From Mediterraneibacter faecis JCM 15917 (GTDB lineage: Bacteria > Bacillota > Clostridia > Lachnospirales > Lachnospiraceae): a stretch of 64,000 nt of DNA. The stretch is taken from assembly GCA_001312505.1 (NCBI GenBank), contig BBDW01000005.1, forward strand, positions 1 to 64,000. The letters run 5' to 3'. Below, in pieces: positions 26,851-35,815 of this stretch (position 1 is the stretch's first letter; every line of letters begins with the position of its first letter). The position numbers were made by a program, and so were the translations under genes. The notes beneath the pieces are model-generated. The model was not told the DNA's origin and did not search any database. It saw only the letters and a program-made list of their open reading frames with translations.

Positions 26851-27705
26851 ATGGAAATGTGGTTTTCAGAATTCCATACACCGGATGTGAAACACAGTAT
26901 CCGGGTAAACCGTCAGCTCTTTTCCAGACAGAGTGATTATCAGAGAATTGATATTTTTGAGACACCGGAATTTGGCCGTGTTCTGACTTTGGACGGAAAT
27001 GTAATGCTGACAGAACGTGACGAATTTATTTATGACGAGATGATCACGCATGTGCCGATGGCGATTCATAAAGAAGCAAAAGAGATTATGGTGATTGGAG
27101 CCGGAGATGGCGGTGTTGTTCGTGAACTGACCAGATACGACAGGGTCAGGCACATTGATCTGGTAGAAATGGATCCGATGGTTGTCGAGGCATGTCGTGC
27201 ATACCTTCCGGAAAATGCATGCAGACTGGATGACAGAAGAGTACATCTTCATTACGAAAATGCACTCCGTTTTATCCGAAGATGCGAGGCAAAATATGAT
27301 CTTATTATCGTAGATTCTTCTGATCCGTTTGGCCCATCGGAAGGATTGTTTACCCGCGAATTTTATGGGAATTGTTACAATGCGCTGAAAGAGGATGGAA
27401 TTATGGTCAACCAGCAGGGAAGTCCATTCTACGCAGAAGATGCACATGCAATGCAGCGAAGCCATAAAAGAATTGCCAGTACATTTCAGATCAGTCGTGT
27501 TTATCAGGCACATATCCCAACTTTTGCCGCAGGTTACTGGTTGTTTGGATTTGCCAGCAAAAAATATCATCCCGTAGATGATCTGGACGCAGAAGCATGG
27601 AATGCATTAAATCTTCGTACACGTTACTATACAACAAGACTCCATAAAGGAGCATTTTACCTTCCGGCATTTCTGGAAGATATGCTGAAAGAAGTGGAGG
27701 AATAA
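26851..27705 (+). CDS. speE: Spermidine synthase family aminopropyltransferase
   Basis: 284 aa. VMLTERDEFIYDEMITHVPM, the nucleotide-binding VIGAGDGGVVRELTRYD, LVEMDPMVVEACR, and the catalytic Asp in IIVDSSDPFGPSEGLF. GGEVIT-type AGGGAGGTAATAACA precedes the ATG within the end of speA. It needs decarboxylated SAM, but no speD is in the window. It may therefore use dcSAM from elsewhere or have another role beside the carboxyspermidine route encoded downstream. Confidence 0.9.
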   Translation: MEMWFSEFHTPDVKHSIRVNRQLFSRQSDYQRIDIFETPEFGRVLTLDGNVMLTERDEFIYDEMITHVPMAIHKEAKEIMVIGAGDGGVVRELTRYDRVRHIDLVEMDPMVVEACRAYLPENACRLDDRRVHLHYENALRFIRRCEAKYDLIIVDSSDPFGPSEGLFTREFYGNCYNALKEDGIMVNQQGSPFYAEDAHAMQRSHKRIASTFQISRVYQAHIPTFAAGYWLFGFASKKYHPVDDLDAEAWNALNLRTRYYTTRLHKGAFYLPAFLEDMLKEVEE

Positions 27706-27708
27706 TTC

Positions 27709-28569
27709 ATGATTTTACCGAATATAGAAACTTTTATCGGATGCGAAAGCAGCTTTAAGGAAGCATCGATTGTCCTTTATGGTGCGCCGTTTGATTCGAC
27801 GACAAGTTTTCGTCCGGGCGCAAGATTCGGTCCGGCAGCTATGCGTCATGAGAGTTTCGGACTTGAAACTTACAGTCCATATCAGGATAGAGACCTTATG
27901 GATATCAGTGTATTTGACAGCGGGGGGGATCTGGAACTTTGCTTTGGAAGCAGTGAAATGGCGCTTTCGGATATTCAAAAGAGAGCAGAAGAAATATTGA
28001 AATCAGATAAATTTCCATTGCTTCTGGGAGGAGAACATCTGGTGACGCTGGCAGCAGTACGCGCTGTAGCTGCGAAATATCCGGATCTACATATCATCCA
28101 TTTTGATGCACATGCAGATTTAAGGGATGATTATCTGGGAGCCAGATTGAGTCATGCATGCGTTCTGCGAAGATGCCATGATCTTCTGGGAGACGGACGT
28201 ATTCATCAGTTCTGTATCCGAAGCGGAGAGAGAGAAGAATTTAGATTTGCCGCGCAGCATACAGATTTCCATCCACTTTCTTTTGACGGACTGGAAGAGA
28301 CTGTAAGAGAACTGAAAGAGAAAAATGTACCAATTTATTTTACAATTGATCTGGATTGTCTGGATCCGGCAGTATTTCCGGGAACAGGGACTCCGGAGGC
28401 GGGTGGAGTAACTTTCTTAGAGCTTCTTGAAGCTATCCGTACAGTTGCGCAGGCAAATGTAGTAGGAGCGGATGTGAATGAACTTGCTCCTATGCTGGAT
28501 GCAAGTGGTGTCTCAACCGCAACAGCATGTAAGGTTCTTCGTGAACTGCTTCTTGCAATTGCAAAATAA
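27709..28569 (+). CDS. speB: Agmatinase
   Basis: Hydrolyses agmatine to putrescine and urea. Binuclear Mn motifs of the ureohydrolase family: GGEHLVTLAA, IIHFDAHADLRDDY and TIDLDCLDPAVFPGTGTPEA. 286 aa. A G7 at 27922 gives DSGGDLEL where the family has DSGDLEL or similar. Starts 4 bases after speE. Confidence 0.92.
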   Translation: MILPNIETFIGCESSFKEASIVLYGAPFDSTTSFRPGARFGPAAMRHESFGLETYSPYQDRDLMDISVFDSGGDLELCFGSSEMALSDIQKRAEEILKSDKFPLLLGGEHLVTLAAVRAVAAKYPDLHIIHFDAHADLRDDYLGARLSHACVLRRCHDLLGDGRIHQFCIRSGEREEFRFAAQHTDFHPLSFDGLEETVRELKEKNVPIYFTIDLDCLDPAVFPGTGTPEAGGVTFLELLEAIRTVAQANVVGADVNELAPMLDASGVSTATACKVLRELLLAIAK

Positions 28570-28630
28570 ACCGGCAACTTATAAGAGAGCAATTATAAAT
28601 ATACAACTGTTGAAGAAAAGGAGAAGAGTT

Positions 28631-29890
28631 ATGAGCAGAGTACTTGTAATCGGCTGCGGAGGAGTGGCCAGTGTAGCAATTCAGAAATGTTGTCAGGCAG
28701 ATGAGGTCTTCACAGAACTTTGTATCGCAAGTCGTACAAAGAAAAAATGTGATGCACTTGCAGAAAAGCTGAAAGGAAAGACAAAAACAGTTCTTACGAC
28801 AGCCAAGGTTGATGCAGACGATGTGGATCAGCTGATCGAACTGATCAATGATTACAAACCGGATCTGGTAATGAACATTGCGCTTCCATATCAGGATCTG
28901 ACGATTATGGATGCGTGTCTGGCATGTGGCGTAAATTATATGGATACAGCAAACTACGAGCCGGAAGATACGGATGATCCGAAGTGGCGTGCGATTTACG
29001 AAAAACGCTGTAAAGAAGAAGGATTTTCAGCATATTTTGATTATTCCTGGCAGTGGGCATACCGCAAAAAATTTGAAGATGCAGGTCTTACAGCACTGCT
29101 TGGATGCGGATTTGACCCGGGTGTCACACAGGCATATTGTGCATATGCATTAAAACATGAATTTGATCAGATTGATACCATTGACATTCTGGATTGCAAT
29201 GGCGGTGATCATGGCTATGCATTTGCGACAAACTTTAATCCGGAAATCAATCTTCGTGAAGTAAGTGCACCGGGAAGTTACTGGGAAAACGGACATTGGG
29301 TAGAAATCCCGCCGATGGATATTAAGAGAGAATACAACTTTGATCAGGTCGGAGACAAGGACATGTATCTGCTTCACCATGAGGAAATAGAGTCTCTTGC
29401 AAAAACAATTCCAGGTGTGAAACGTATTCGTTTCTTTATGACTTTTGGACAAAGCTATCTGGATCATATGCGTTGTCTTGAGGATGTGGGAATGCTTTCT
29501 ACAACACCGATCCAGTACAATGGACAGGAAATCGTTCCGATCCAGTTCCTGAAAGAACTTCTTCCGGATCCGGCAAGTCTTGGTCCACGCACAAAAGGAA
29601 AAACAAATATCGGCTGTATTTTTACCGGTGTAAAAGATGGAAAAGAGAAGACTTACTATATCTATAACGTATGCGATCATCAGGAATGCTACCATGAGGT
29701 TGGAAGCCAGGCAATCAGTTATACAACAGGTGTTCCGGCAATGTGCGGAGCATTGATGATGCTGACTGGAAAATGGATCAGACCGGGTGTATATACTGTA
29801 GAAGAATTTGATCCGGATCCGTTCCTGGACGCACTTGACCGTTATGGTTTGCCGCGCAGTGAAAATCATGATCCGAAGTTGGTAGACTGA
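28631..29890 (+). CDS. Carboxy(nor)spermidine dehydrogenase, saccharopine dehydrogenase family
   Basis: Condenses putrescine with aspartate semialdehyde using NADPH, giving carboxyspermidine. Rossmann motif VLVIGCGGVASVAIQKCCQ, then NIALPYQDLTIMDACLACG, YMDTANYEPED, LLGCGFDPGVTQAYCAYALK and GVPAMCGALMMLTGKW. 419 aa from ATG 28631 behind GGAGAAGAGTT; an upstream extension of the frame overlaps agmatinase and is not coding. Its stop overlaps the next ATG by one base. Confidence 0.9.
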   Translation: MSRVLVIGCGGVASVAIQKCCQADEVFTELCIASRTKKKCDALAEKLKGKTKTVLTTAKVDADDVDQLIELINDYKPDLVMNIALPYQDLTIMDACLACGVNYMDTANYEPEDTDDPKWRAIYEKRCKEEGFSAYFDYSWQWAYRKKFEDAGLTALLGCGFDPGVTQAYCAYALKHEFDQIDTIDILDCNGGDHGYAFATNFNPEINLREVSAPGSYWENGHWVEIPPMDIKREYNFDQVGDKDMYLLHHEEIESLAKTIPGVKRIRFFMTFGQSYLDHMRCLEDVGMLSTTPIQYNGQEIVPIQFLKELLPDPASLGPRTKGKTNIGCIFTGVKDGKEKTYYIYNVCDHQECYHEVGSQAISYTTGVPAMCGALMMLTGKWIRPGVYTVEEFDPDPFLDALDRYGLPRSENHDPKLVD

Positions 29891-31107
29891 TGGAAAGATT
29901 AGATAAAAGAGCACCATTTACAGCCACCGGCGGAATTATTCCGCCGGAATTTCAGAACATCAAACACCTTGTTATATACTGGATGAAAAAGCACTTACAG
30001 AAAACGCAAAACTGCTCGGTGAAGTAGCAGAACGGACAGGATGTAAGATGCTTCTGGCACAGAAAGCATTCAGTAATTATGATTGTTATCCTTTTTTTGA
30101 ACCGTATCTGGCGGGTACAGAGGCCAGTGGATTGTATGAGGCAAGATTAGGGGCAGAGGAAATGGCGGGAAAAGAAGTTCATGTATTCTGTGCAGGTTAC
30201 CGGGCGGATGAATTCGAGGAACTTCTTCAGTATGCCGATCATATTGTATTTAATTCTCCGTCCCAGCTTCTTCGCTTTGGAAGAATGGCGAAAGAGGCAG
30301 GAAAAAGCGTGGGACTCAGGATCAATCCGGAATGCTCTACCCAGGAGGGACATGAGATTTATGACCCTTGTGCACCGGGAAGCCGCATGGGTACAACAAG
30401 AGTACAGTGGGATGAAGCAATTGTGAAGAATCCGGAGTTGATGGAACTTTTGGATGGGGTTCATTTCCATACTCTCTGTGAGCAGGACTCGGATGATCTG
30501 GAGACAACCCTTGCTTCCGTAAAGAAACAGTTCGGTGATTTGATTGCCAAAGTGAAATGGATCAATTTTGGCGGTGGTCATCATATTACAAGACCAGGAT
30601 ATGATATTGAGCGACTGGAGCAATGCATCCGAATGGCACAGGAAGAATGGAAGGTTGAGGTTTATCTGGAGCCGGGAGAAGCCTGGGCATTGAATGCAGG
30701 ATTTCTTCTGACCAGTGTGCTGGATGTTCTGAAAAATGGAGACACACAGATTGCAATCGTAGATGCCAGCGCCGCCTGCCATATGCCGGATGTACTGGAA
30801 ATGCCTTATCGTCCACCGCTTCTTGGATCATCGGATGAGACAACAGATAGTGGGATTACAGTCCGGTTAGGAGGTCCAACCTGCCTGTCAGGGGGATATC
30901 ATTGGAGACTATAAATTCAGCAAATTACCGGAATACGGAGATCTTCTTCTGTTTGGAGATATGGCGATTTATACGACTTGCAAAAATAATACATTTAACG
31001 GGATGCCATTGCCGGATATCTGGATCAGACATGCTGACAGAACCATGCAGCAGCTAACCGTATTTGATTATACAGATTTTAAAGAAAGATTAGGAAGCCG
31101 TGAATAG
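29890..31107 (+). CDS. nspC: Carboxynorspermidine/carboxyspermidine decarboxylase (frameshifted twice)
   Basis: PLP enzyme of the alanine racemase fold making spermidine. After repair, TPCYILDEKALTENAKLLGE, LLAQKAFSNYDCYP (PLP Lys), VNFGGGHHI-type INFGGGHHITRPGYDIE, YLEPGEAWALNAGFL and GGPTCLSGDIIGDYKF. One A is missing near 29968 (AAACACC for AAAACACC) and one G is extra at 30891 (G5 for G4); repaired length is 405 aa. Near the start lies a perfect hairpin, CCGGCGGAATTATTCCGCCG, of unknown meaning. Confidence 0.88.
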
Positions 31108-31127
31108 CGACTTCCTAATACATTTAT

Positions 31128-31610
31128 CTAACACATTTCTTGTTTCACATCAACGTCCATACCCCAATATACAACTCCAAGCGCCCAGCTTGTCACAATT
31201 CCATACAAGATCACAGGCCCGGCAATCGTGAAGATCTTACAACCAATACCAAAAACCTGCCCCCCCTCCTTTTTATATTCAATCGCAGGTGCAGCAACAG
31301 AGTTGGCAAAGCCGGTAATCGGAACAAGTGCACCGGCACCGCCCCATTTGGCAAGCAGTGGATAAATTCCGGTACCGGTGAGAAGGATACTCAGAAGAAT
31401 GAGCAGAATAGAAGTCCAGCTGCTGCAGTCATCCGGGGGGGAAAGCTTTTTCAGTTCACAGAAATGATAAATACATTGTCCGATCAGGCAGATTGTTCCA
31501 CCAAGGAAGAATGCCTTCATCATGTTGAACCACACATTGTGCTGTGGTGTTTTCTTTTTGACATAGGCTTCGTATTGCTTCTGTTGCTTCAATTGTTCTA
31601 TTTTGTCCAT
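31128..31610 (-). CDS. spoVAC: Stage V sporulation protein AC
   Basis: Membrane channel subunit for dipicolinic acid movement. NMMKAFFLGGTICLIGQCIY, KWGGAGALVPITGFANSV and GSGIKIF-like FGIGCKIFTIAGPVILYG. About 160 aa from ATG 31610 (MDKIEQLKQQ). Two runs (C7 at 31260, G7 at 31435 on the plus strand) add a Gly and a Pro. It points away from spoVAD/E, whereas these genes normally form one operon in the order AC-AD-AE. Confidence 0.9.
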   Translation of the reverse strand: MDKIEQLKQQKQYEAYVKKKTPQHNVWFNMMKAFFLGGTICLIGQCIYHFCELKKLSPPDDCSSWTSILLILLSILLTGTGIYPLLAKWGGAGALVPITGFANSVAAPAIEYKKEGGQVFGIGCKIFTIAGPVILYGIVTSWALGVVYWGMDVDVKQEMC

Positions 31611-31718
31611 AAATGAAAATCCCTTCTTTTTGTTTTTAAATTCTACACATAGTTTTTCACAAAATGAAAATAATATCCTTAAAAATAAATAATGAAACAT
31701 CAGAAATGAGGAAACGAT

Positions 31719-32839
31719 ATGAATGATACGGGAAACAAGAACCGGGCAGTTGAATCAGAGTGTGGTCCTTTTCATCTGTCCCAGCTTCGTGGAGCACAGA
31801 GCATTGTATTCACAAAAGCACCTTATCTTCTAAGCGCAGCATCTGTTGCCGGAAGCAAAGAAGCGCAGGGGGGGCCGCTTGGAAAATACTTCGATCTGAC
31901 CAATGAGGATGATCTGTTTGGAGCAGAGACCTGGGAGGAAGCCGAAAGCAACATGCAGAAGGAAGCCTGTGTACTGGCACTTGGAAAGTCGCATGTGGAT
32001 CCGAAGTCTGTGCGTTATCTCTTTGGAGGAGATCTTCTCAGACAAGGGATTGCAACTTCTATGGGCGTGGAAGATCTGCAGATTCCCATATTCGGCCTGT
32101 ATGGCGCATGTTCCACATCAGGAGAAGCACTGGCATTAGCAGCAATGAGTGTGGCAGCAGGATACGGAGATTACATGCTGGCAGTAACTTCAAGTCATTT
32201 TGGAAGTGCAGAGAAAGAATTTCGATTTCCGTTAGGATATGCGAACCAGAGACCACTTTCCGCACACTGGACCGTGACAGCCAGCGGGGGGCTTTCCTTG
32301 TAGGAAGCCATTTGAATAAAATACATTCCGATAAGCAACGTCAAAGAAAATCCCAGTTCCGGCATATTCGGATCACTGGCGTTACAATAGGGAAGATCGT
32401 GGACTTTGGCTTGAAGGATTCGCAGAACATGGGGGGGGCATGTATGGCTCCGGCTGCAACCGATACCATCTACCGTAATTTTCAGGATCTTGGACGTACA
32501 CAGGAAGATTACGATCAGATCATAACAGGTGATCTTGGATATATTGGTCAGTCCATACTTTTTGACCTGATGAAAAGCAGAGGATATGATATCAGAAAAA
32601 AGCATATGGATTGTGGAATGACTATCTTTGATCAGGAGACGCAGGATACACATGCCGGCGGAAGCGGCTGTGGATGCGCAGCGTCAACACTGGCTTCTTA
32701 TATTCTGCCAAAGCTTGAGAATGGAGAATGGAGAAAGATACTCTTCGTGCCGACCGGTGCATTGATGTCAACGGTCAGCTTCAATGAAGGAGCAAGTGTG
32801 CCTGGAATTGCGCATGCGATTATGATCGAACACTGTTGA
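31719..32839 (+). CDS. spoVAD: Stage V sporulation protein AD (frameshifted)
   Basis: Thiolase-fold protein that binds dipicolinic acid. APYLLSAASVAGSKEAQGG, GPLGKYFDLTNEDDLFG, FGLYGACSTSGEALALAAM, and after the break MAPAATDTIYRNFQDLGRT, ITGDLGYIGQSILFDLM and THAGGSGCGCAASTLASY. A G6 at 32286 (expected G4) breaks the frame. G7 at 31868 and G8 at 32431 each add one Gly. Repaired length about 372 aa, slightly longer than usual because of a KIHSDKQRQRKSQF insert. Confidence 0.9.
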
Positions 32840-32911
32840 AAAGCCCTATTATAATAGGAAGAAGTAAAAAATGTGCTAAGTGTGTGTTAAAAAAAGAAAA
32901 GGAATAGAAAA

Positions 32912-33267
32912 ATGGATTATATAAAAGCATTTTTAATCGGAGGTCTCATCTGCGCTGCAGTGCAGATTCTTCTGGACAGAACAAAGCTGATGCCGGGACG
33001 TGTTATGGTATTACTCGTCTGCACAGGCGCAGTGCTTGGATTTATTGGAGCATACGAACCATTTGTAAAATTTGCAGGAGCAGGTGCAAGCGTTCCACTT
33101 CTTGGATTCGGAAATGTCCTGTGGAAAGGTGTGAAGGAAGCTGTTGATAAAAACGGATTCCTCGGAATCTTTCTGGGAGGGTTCAAGCAAGTGCCGCCGG
33201 AATCAGCGCAGCACTGATTTTCGGATACATGGCTTCATTGATTTTTGAACCAAAAATGAAGAAATAA
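32912..33267 (+). CDS. spoVAE: Stage V sporulation protein AE (frameshifted)
   Basis: Small membrane subunit. FLIGGLICAAVQILLDRTKL, FAGAGASVPLLGFGNVLWKG, then GFLGIFLGG. Near 33188 GGGAGGGTTCAAG has three G where four are expected; with that base the frame continues ASAAGISAALIFGYMASLIF to 33267, giving 118 aa. Follows spoVAD by 72 bases. Confidence 0.88.
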
Positions 33268-33320
33268 ACAAGAAATCACAATAATGTTATAAGGTTCATA
33301 AAAATATACATGAAAATAAC

Positions 33321-33349
33321 TTGACAGTAAAAGAAAAATAAAATATCAT
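33321..33349 (+). promoter_or_regulatory. Promoter of the polysaccharide locus
   Basis: TTGACA (33321-33326), 17-base spacer, TATCAT (33344-33349). The leader to the first gene is about 95 bases. Confidence 0.65.
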
Positions 33350-33453
33350 TAATTGGGTGTTAAAGGCAATAAGATAAGACGATACAAGGAGGCACGGCAG
33401 GACAGATTTTTATCTCAGGTGTCTCTTTCATTATGTAAAAGGACGAGTTAAAG

Positions 33454-34200
33454 ATGATTGATATACATAGCCATATCTTGCCTGGAGTTGATGATGGAGC
33501 GTCTTCGATGAAAGAAAGTCTTCATATGCTTTCTATGGCAAGAAGACAGGGAATCACAGATGTGTTTGCAACTTCACATTATTCCAAAGCGTTTCCAAAC
33601 AAAGATCCGGAGAAGTTGAGACGGCTTCGGGATGAGTTGATGAGTCGCGCAAACCGTCCGGTGAAAGGTCCGGATGGGAAGATAAAGCGAAGACAGCCAA
33701 TTCGAATCTGGACAGGACAGGAGATTTTTTATTCTAATAGTGTTATACGTCTGCTTGAAGAGGGAAAACTGCTTACGTTGGCAGACAGCAATTATGTATT
33801 GGTTGAGTTTATGCCTTCAGTACCGTATTCTGAGATATGTACAGCAGTGAGGAATCTGTCAAGAGCAGGGTATGCTCCGGTAGTTGCTCATGCAGAGCGG
33901 TATCGCTGTCTTAGAAAAGGTAAGCGTGTAGAAGAACTGATTGACCTGGAAGCATTGATCCAGATGAATTACAGATCCGTCAGCGGTGACTGGAAGGATT
34001 CGACAGCACGCTGGTGTAAGGATAATCTGAAAAAAAAGAATATCCATTTCATGGGAACCGATATGCACAATATCGGGAACAGAATGCCTGATACAAAAGA
34101 GGCAATGAGCTGGATGAGGAAGCATTTAGACAGTACTTACCTCAGACAGATAACAAAAGAGAATGCACTTCGCATTGCAGAAGGCAAAATAATAAAATAA
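33454..34200 (+). CDS. CpsB/CapC-type tyrosine-protein phosphatase (PHP family)
   Basis: Metal-dependent phosphatase that removes phosphate from the BY-kinase two genes downstream. MIDIHSHILPGVDDGASSM carries the HxH metal ligands, ATSHYSKAF and VVAHAERYRCL further His, and MGTDMHNIGNRMP the last Asp-His pair. 248 aa. First gene of the locus; it acts with Wzz and kinase to control chain length and export. Confidence 0.9.
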   Translation: MIDIHSHILPGVDDGASSMKESLHMLSMARRQGITDVFATSHYSKAFPNKDPEKLRRLRDELMSRANRPVKGPDGKIKRRQPIRIWTGQEIFYSNSVIRLLEEGKLLTLADSNYVLVEFMPSVPYSEICTAVRNLSRAGYAPVVAHAERYRCLRKGKRVEELIDLEALIQMNYRSVSGDWKDSTARWCKDNLKKKNIHFMGTDMHNIGNRMPDTKEAMSWMRKHLDSTYLRQITKENALRIAEGKIIK

Positions 34201-34215
34201 AGGGGGGGAGTAAAG

Positions 34216-34977
34216 ATGGGAAATACGCATGATGACGACGAGGTCGAGATTGACCTCAGAGAACTATTCTACGCATTGAAAAAGCACATTCTGGTAATTC
34301 TTGCGGCTATATTGGCCGGAGCAGTGATTGCCGGAGCAGCAACAAAGCTTTTGATGACACCTGTTTACAGCGCAACATCTACGATGCTTGTTCTCACAAA
34401 GGAAACCACACTTTCTTCACTGGCTGATCTGCAGATCGGTACTCAGTTGACGAAAGACTACAACATCCTGATCACAAGCCGTACGGTATTGCAGGACGTA
34501 GTAGATGAACTAAATCTGGATATGACATATAAAGAGTTGAAGGAATGTATCACCGTAGAGAATCCAAGTGATACACGTCTTCTTTCCGTTACAGCAATAG
34601 ACAAAGATCCAGAGATGGCAAAGAAGATTGCTGACACGCTGGCAAAGACATCAGCTGACTTTATCGGAGACAAGATGGAAGTAACACCGCCGAAGATTAT
34701 TGAAGAAGGTGAAGTGCCGACAATCCAGACAAGTCCGAGTACAAAGAAGAATGTGCTGATCGGAGCACTGGCTGGTCTGGTTCTTTCCGCAGGTATTATT
34801 ATCCTTCTCACACTGATGGATGATACAATCAAGTCAGAGGAAGATATCGAGAACTACCTTGGTCTGACAACACTGGCAAGTATTCCAGATAGAAAAGACT
34901 ACATTACAGGAAAAGGATCTCGCAATTCAAGCAAGGCAGCATCAAAGAAAAAGAAGAAAAAAAGGAGGAAAAAATAA
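34216..34977 (+). CDS. Wzz-type chain-length determinant / kinase adaptor (CpsC-like)
   Basis: Two membrane helices (VILAAILAGAVIAGAAT near residue 32 and VLIGALAGLVLSAGIIILLT near 185) flank an extracytoplasmic domain. The C-terminus is Lys-rich (KKKKKKRRKK). It activates the BY-kinase and sets polymer length. A G7 run (34202-34208) forms the ribosome site. Its stop touches the kinase start. Confidence 0.9.
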   Translation: MGNTHDDDEVEIDLRELFYALKKHILVILAAILAGAVIAGAATKLLMTPVYSATSTMLVLTKETTLSSLADLQIGTQLTKDYNILITSRTVLQDVVDELNLDMTYKELKECITVENPSDTRLLSVTAIDKDPEMAKKIADTLAKTSADFIGDKMEVTPPKIIEEGEVPTIQTSPSTKKNVLIGALAGLVLSAGIIILLTLMDDTIKSEEDIENYLGLTTLASIPDRKDYITGKGSRNSSKAASKKKKKKRRKK

Positions 34978-35673
34978 ATGGCAATTCAGAGAGTTATGAT
35001 GACGGACTCCAGAAAAGAAGACGTCTTCTATGAAGAGGCTATTAAAACCCTCCGTACAAATATGCAGTTCAGCGGTGTCGAGACAAAGAGTATTGTTATC
35101 ACAAGCTGTTATCCGAATGAAGGAAAAAGTGACGTGGCTTTCCAGCTTGCAGTAGAGATTGGAAAGATGGGAAAGAGAGTTCTGATTATAGATGCAGATA
35201 TCCGTAAATCCAGTTATATCAAACGTTACCAGATCAAGCAGAAGACCAATGGACTGTCACAGTATTTAAGTGGACAGGTTGCTTTGGAGGAAGTGATTTA
35301 TTCTACAAATTACCGTAATCTTGAGATTATATTTTCCGGTCCGTACGCTCCGAACCCATCAGAGCTTTTGGAGCAGGGACGTTTCAGCAGACTGATTGAA
35401 GAGACGAGAAAAGCCTATGATTATGTTTTAATCGATACACCACCGATCATCAATATGAGTGATGCAGCAATCGTAGCAAAACAGTGTGATGGTGCAATCC
35501 TCGTAATCGAGAGCGAAGCAGTAAGCAGAAGAGATGCTATGAAAGCAAAAGATCAGCTTATGAAGAGTGGATGTAAGCTTCTCGGTGCAGTATTGAATAA
35601 AGTGGATATGAAGAAAGAGAAATATTATAGTAAGTATAATTCATACTACTATGGTAAAAGCAAACAGGAATAG
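34978..35673 (+). CDS. BY-type tyrosine kinase (CpsD-like)
   Basis: Walker A variant CYPNEGKSDVAFQLA, Walker A' VLIIDADIRKSSY, Walker B YVLIDTPPIINMSD. The C-terminal tail YYSKYNSYYYGKSKQE is the autophosphorylated Tyr cluster. 231 aa. Lacks its own membrane domain, so it depends on the preceding Wzz-type adaptor. Confidence 0.92.
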   Translation: MAIQRVMMTDSRKEDVFYEEAIKTLRTNMQFSGVETKSIVITSCYPNEGKSDVAFQLAVEIGKMGKRVLIIDADIRKSSYIKRYQIKQKTNGLSQYLSGQVALEEVIYSTNYRNLEIIFSGPYAPNPSELLEQGRFSRLIEETRKAYDYVLIDTPPIINMSDAAIVAKQCDGAILVIESEAVSRRDAMKAKDQLMKSGCKLLGAVLNKVDMKKEKYYSKYNSYYYGKSKQE

Positions 35674-35815
35674 TCGGATATGCAGTGGAGAATATCCGCT
35701 GCATATTCCATTTTACTGAGAAAAAACAAACAAAACAGTTAAGATAAATAAAATCAGATGTTTTGTTATGTAGTCAGACAGAAGATTATCAGGGGGAAAA
35801 GGGTGTACGAGGAGA

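Noticed and set aside
28478..28630. Upstream extension of the carboxyspermidine dehydrogenase frame
   Set aside because: Overlaps the agmatinase C-terminus out of frame; Rossmann motif starts just after ATG 28631.
29924..29944. Internal terminator at the start of nspC (CCGGCGGAATTATTCCGCCG hairpin)
   Set aside because: No T run follows and the gene continues; left as an unexplained hairpin.
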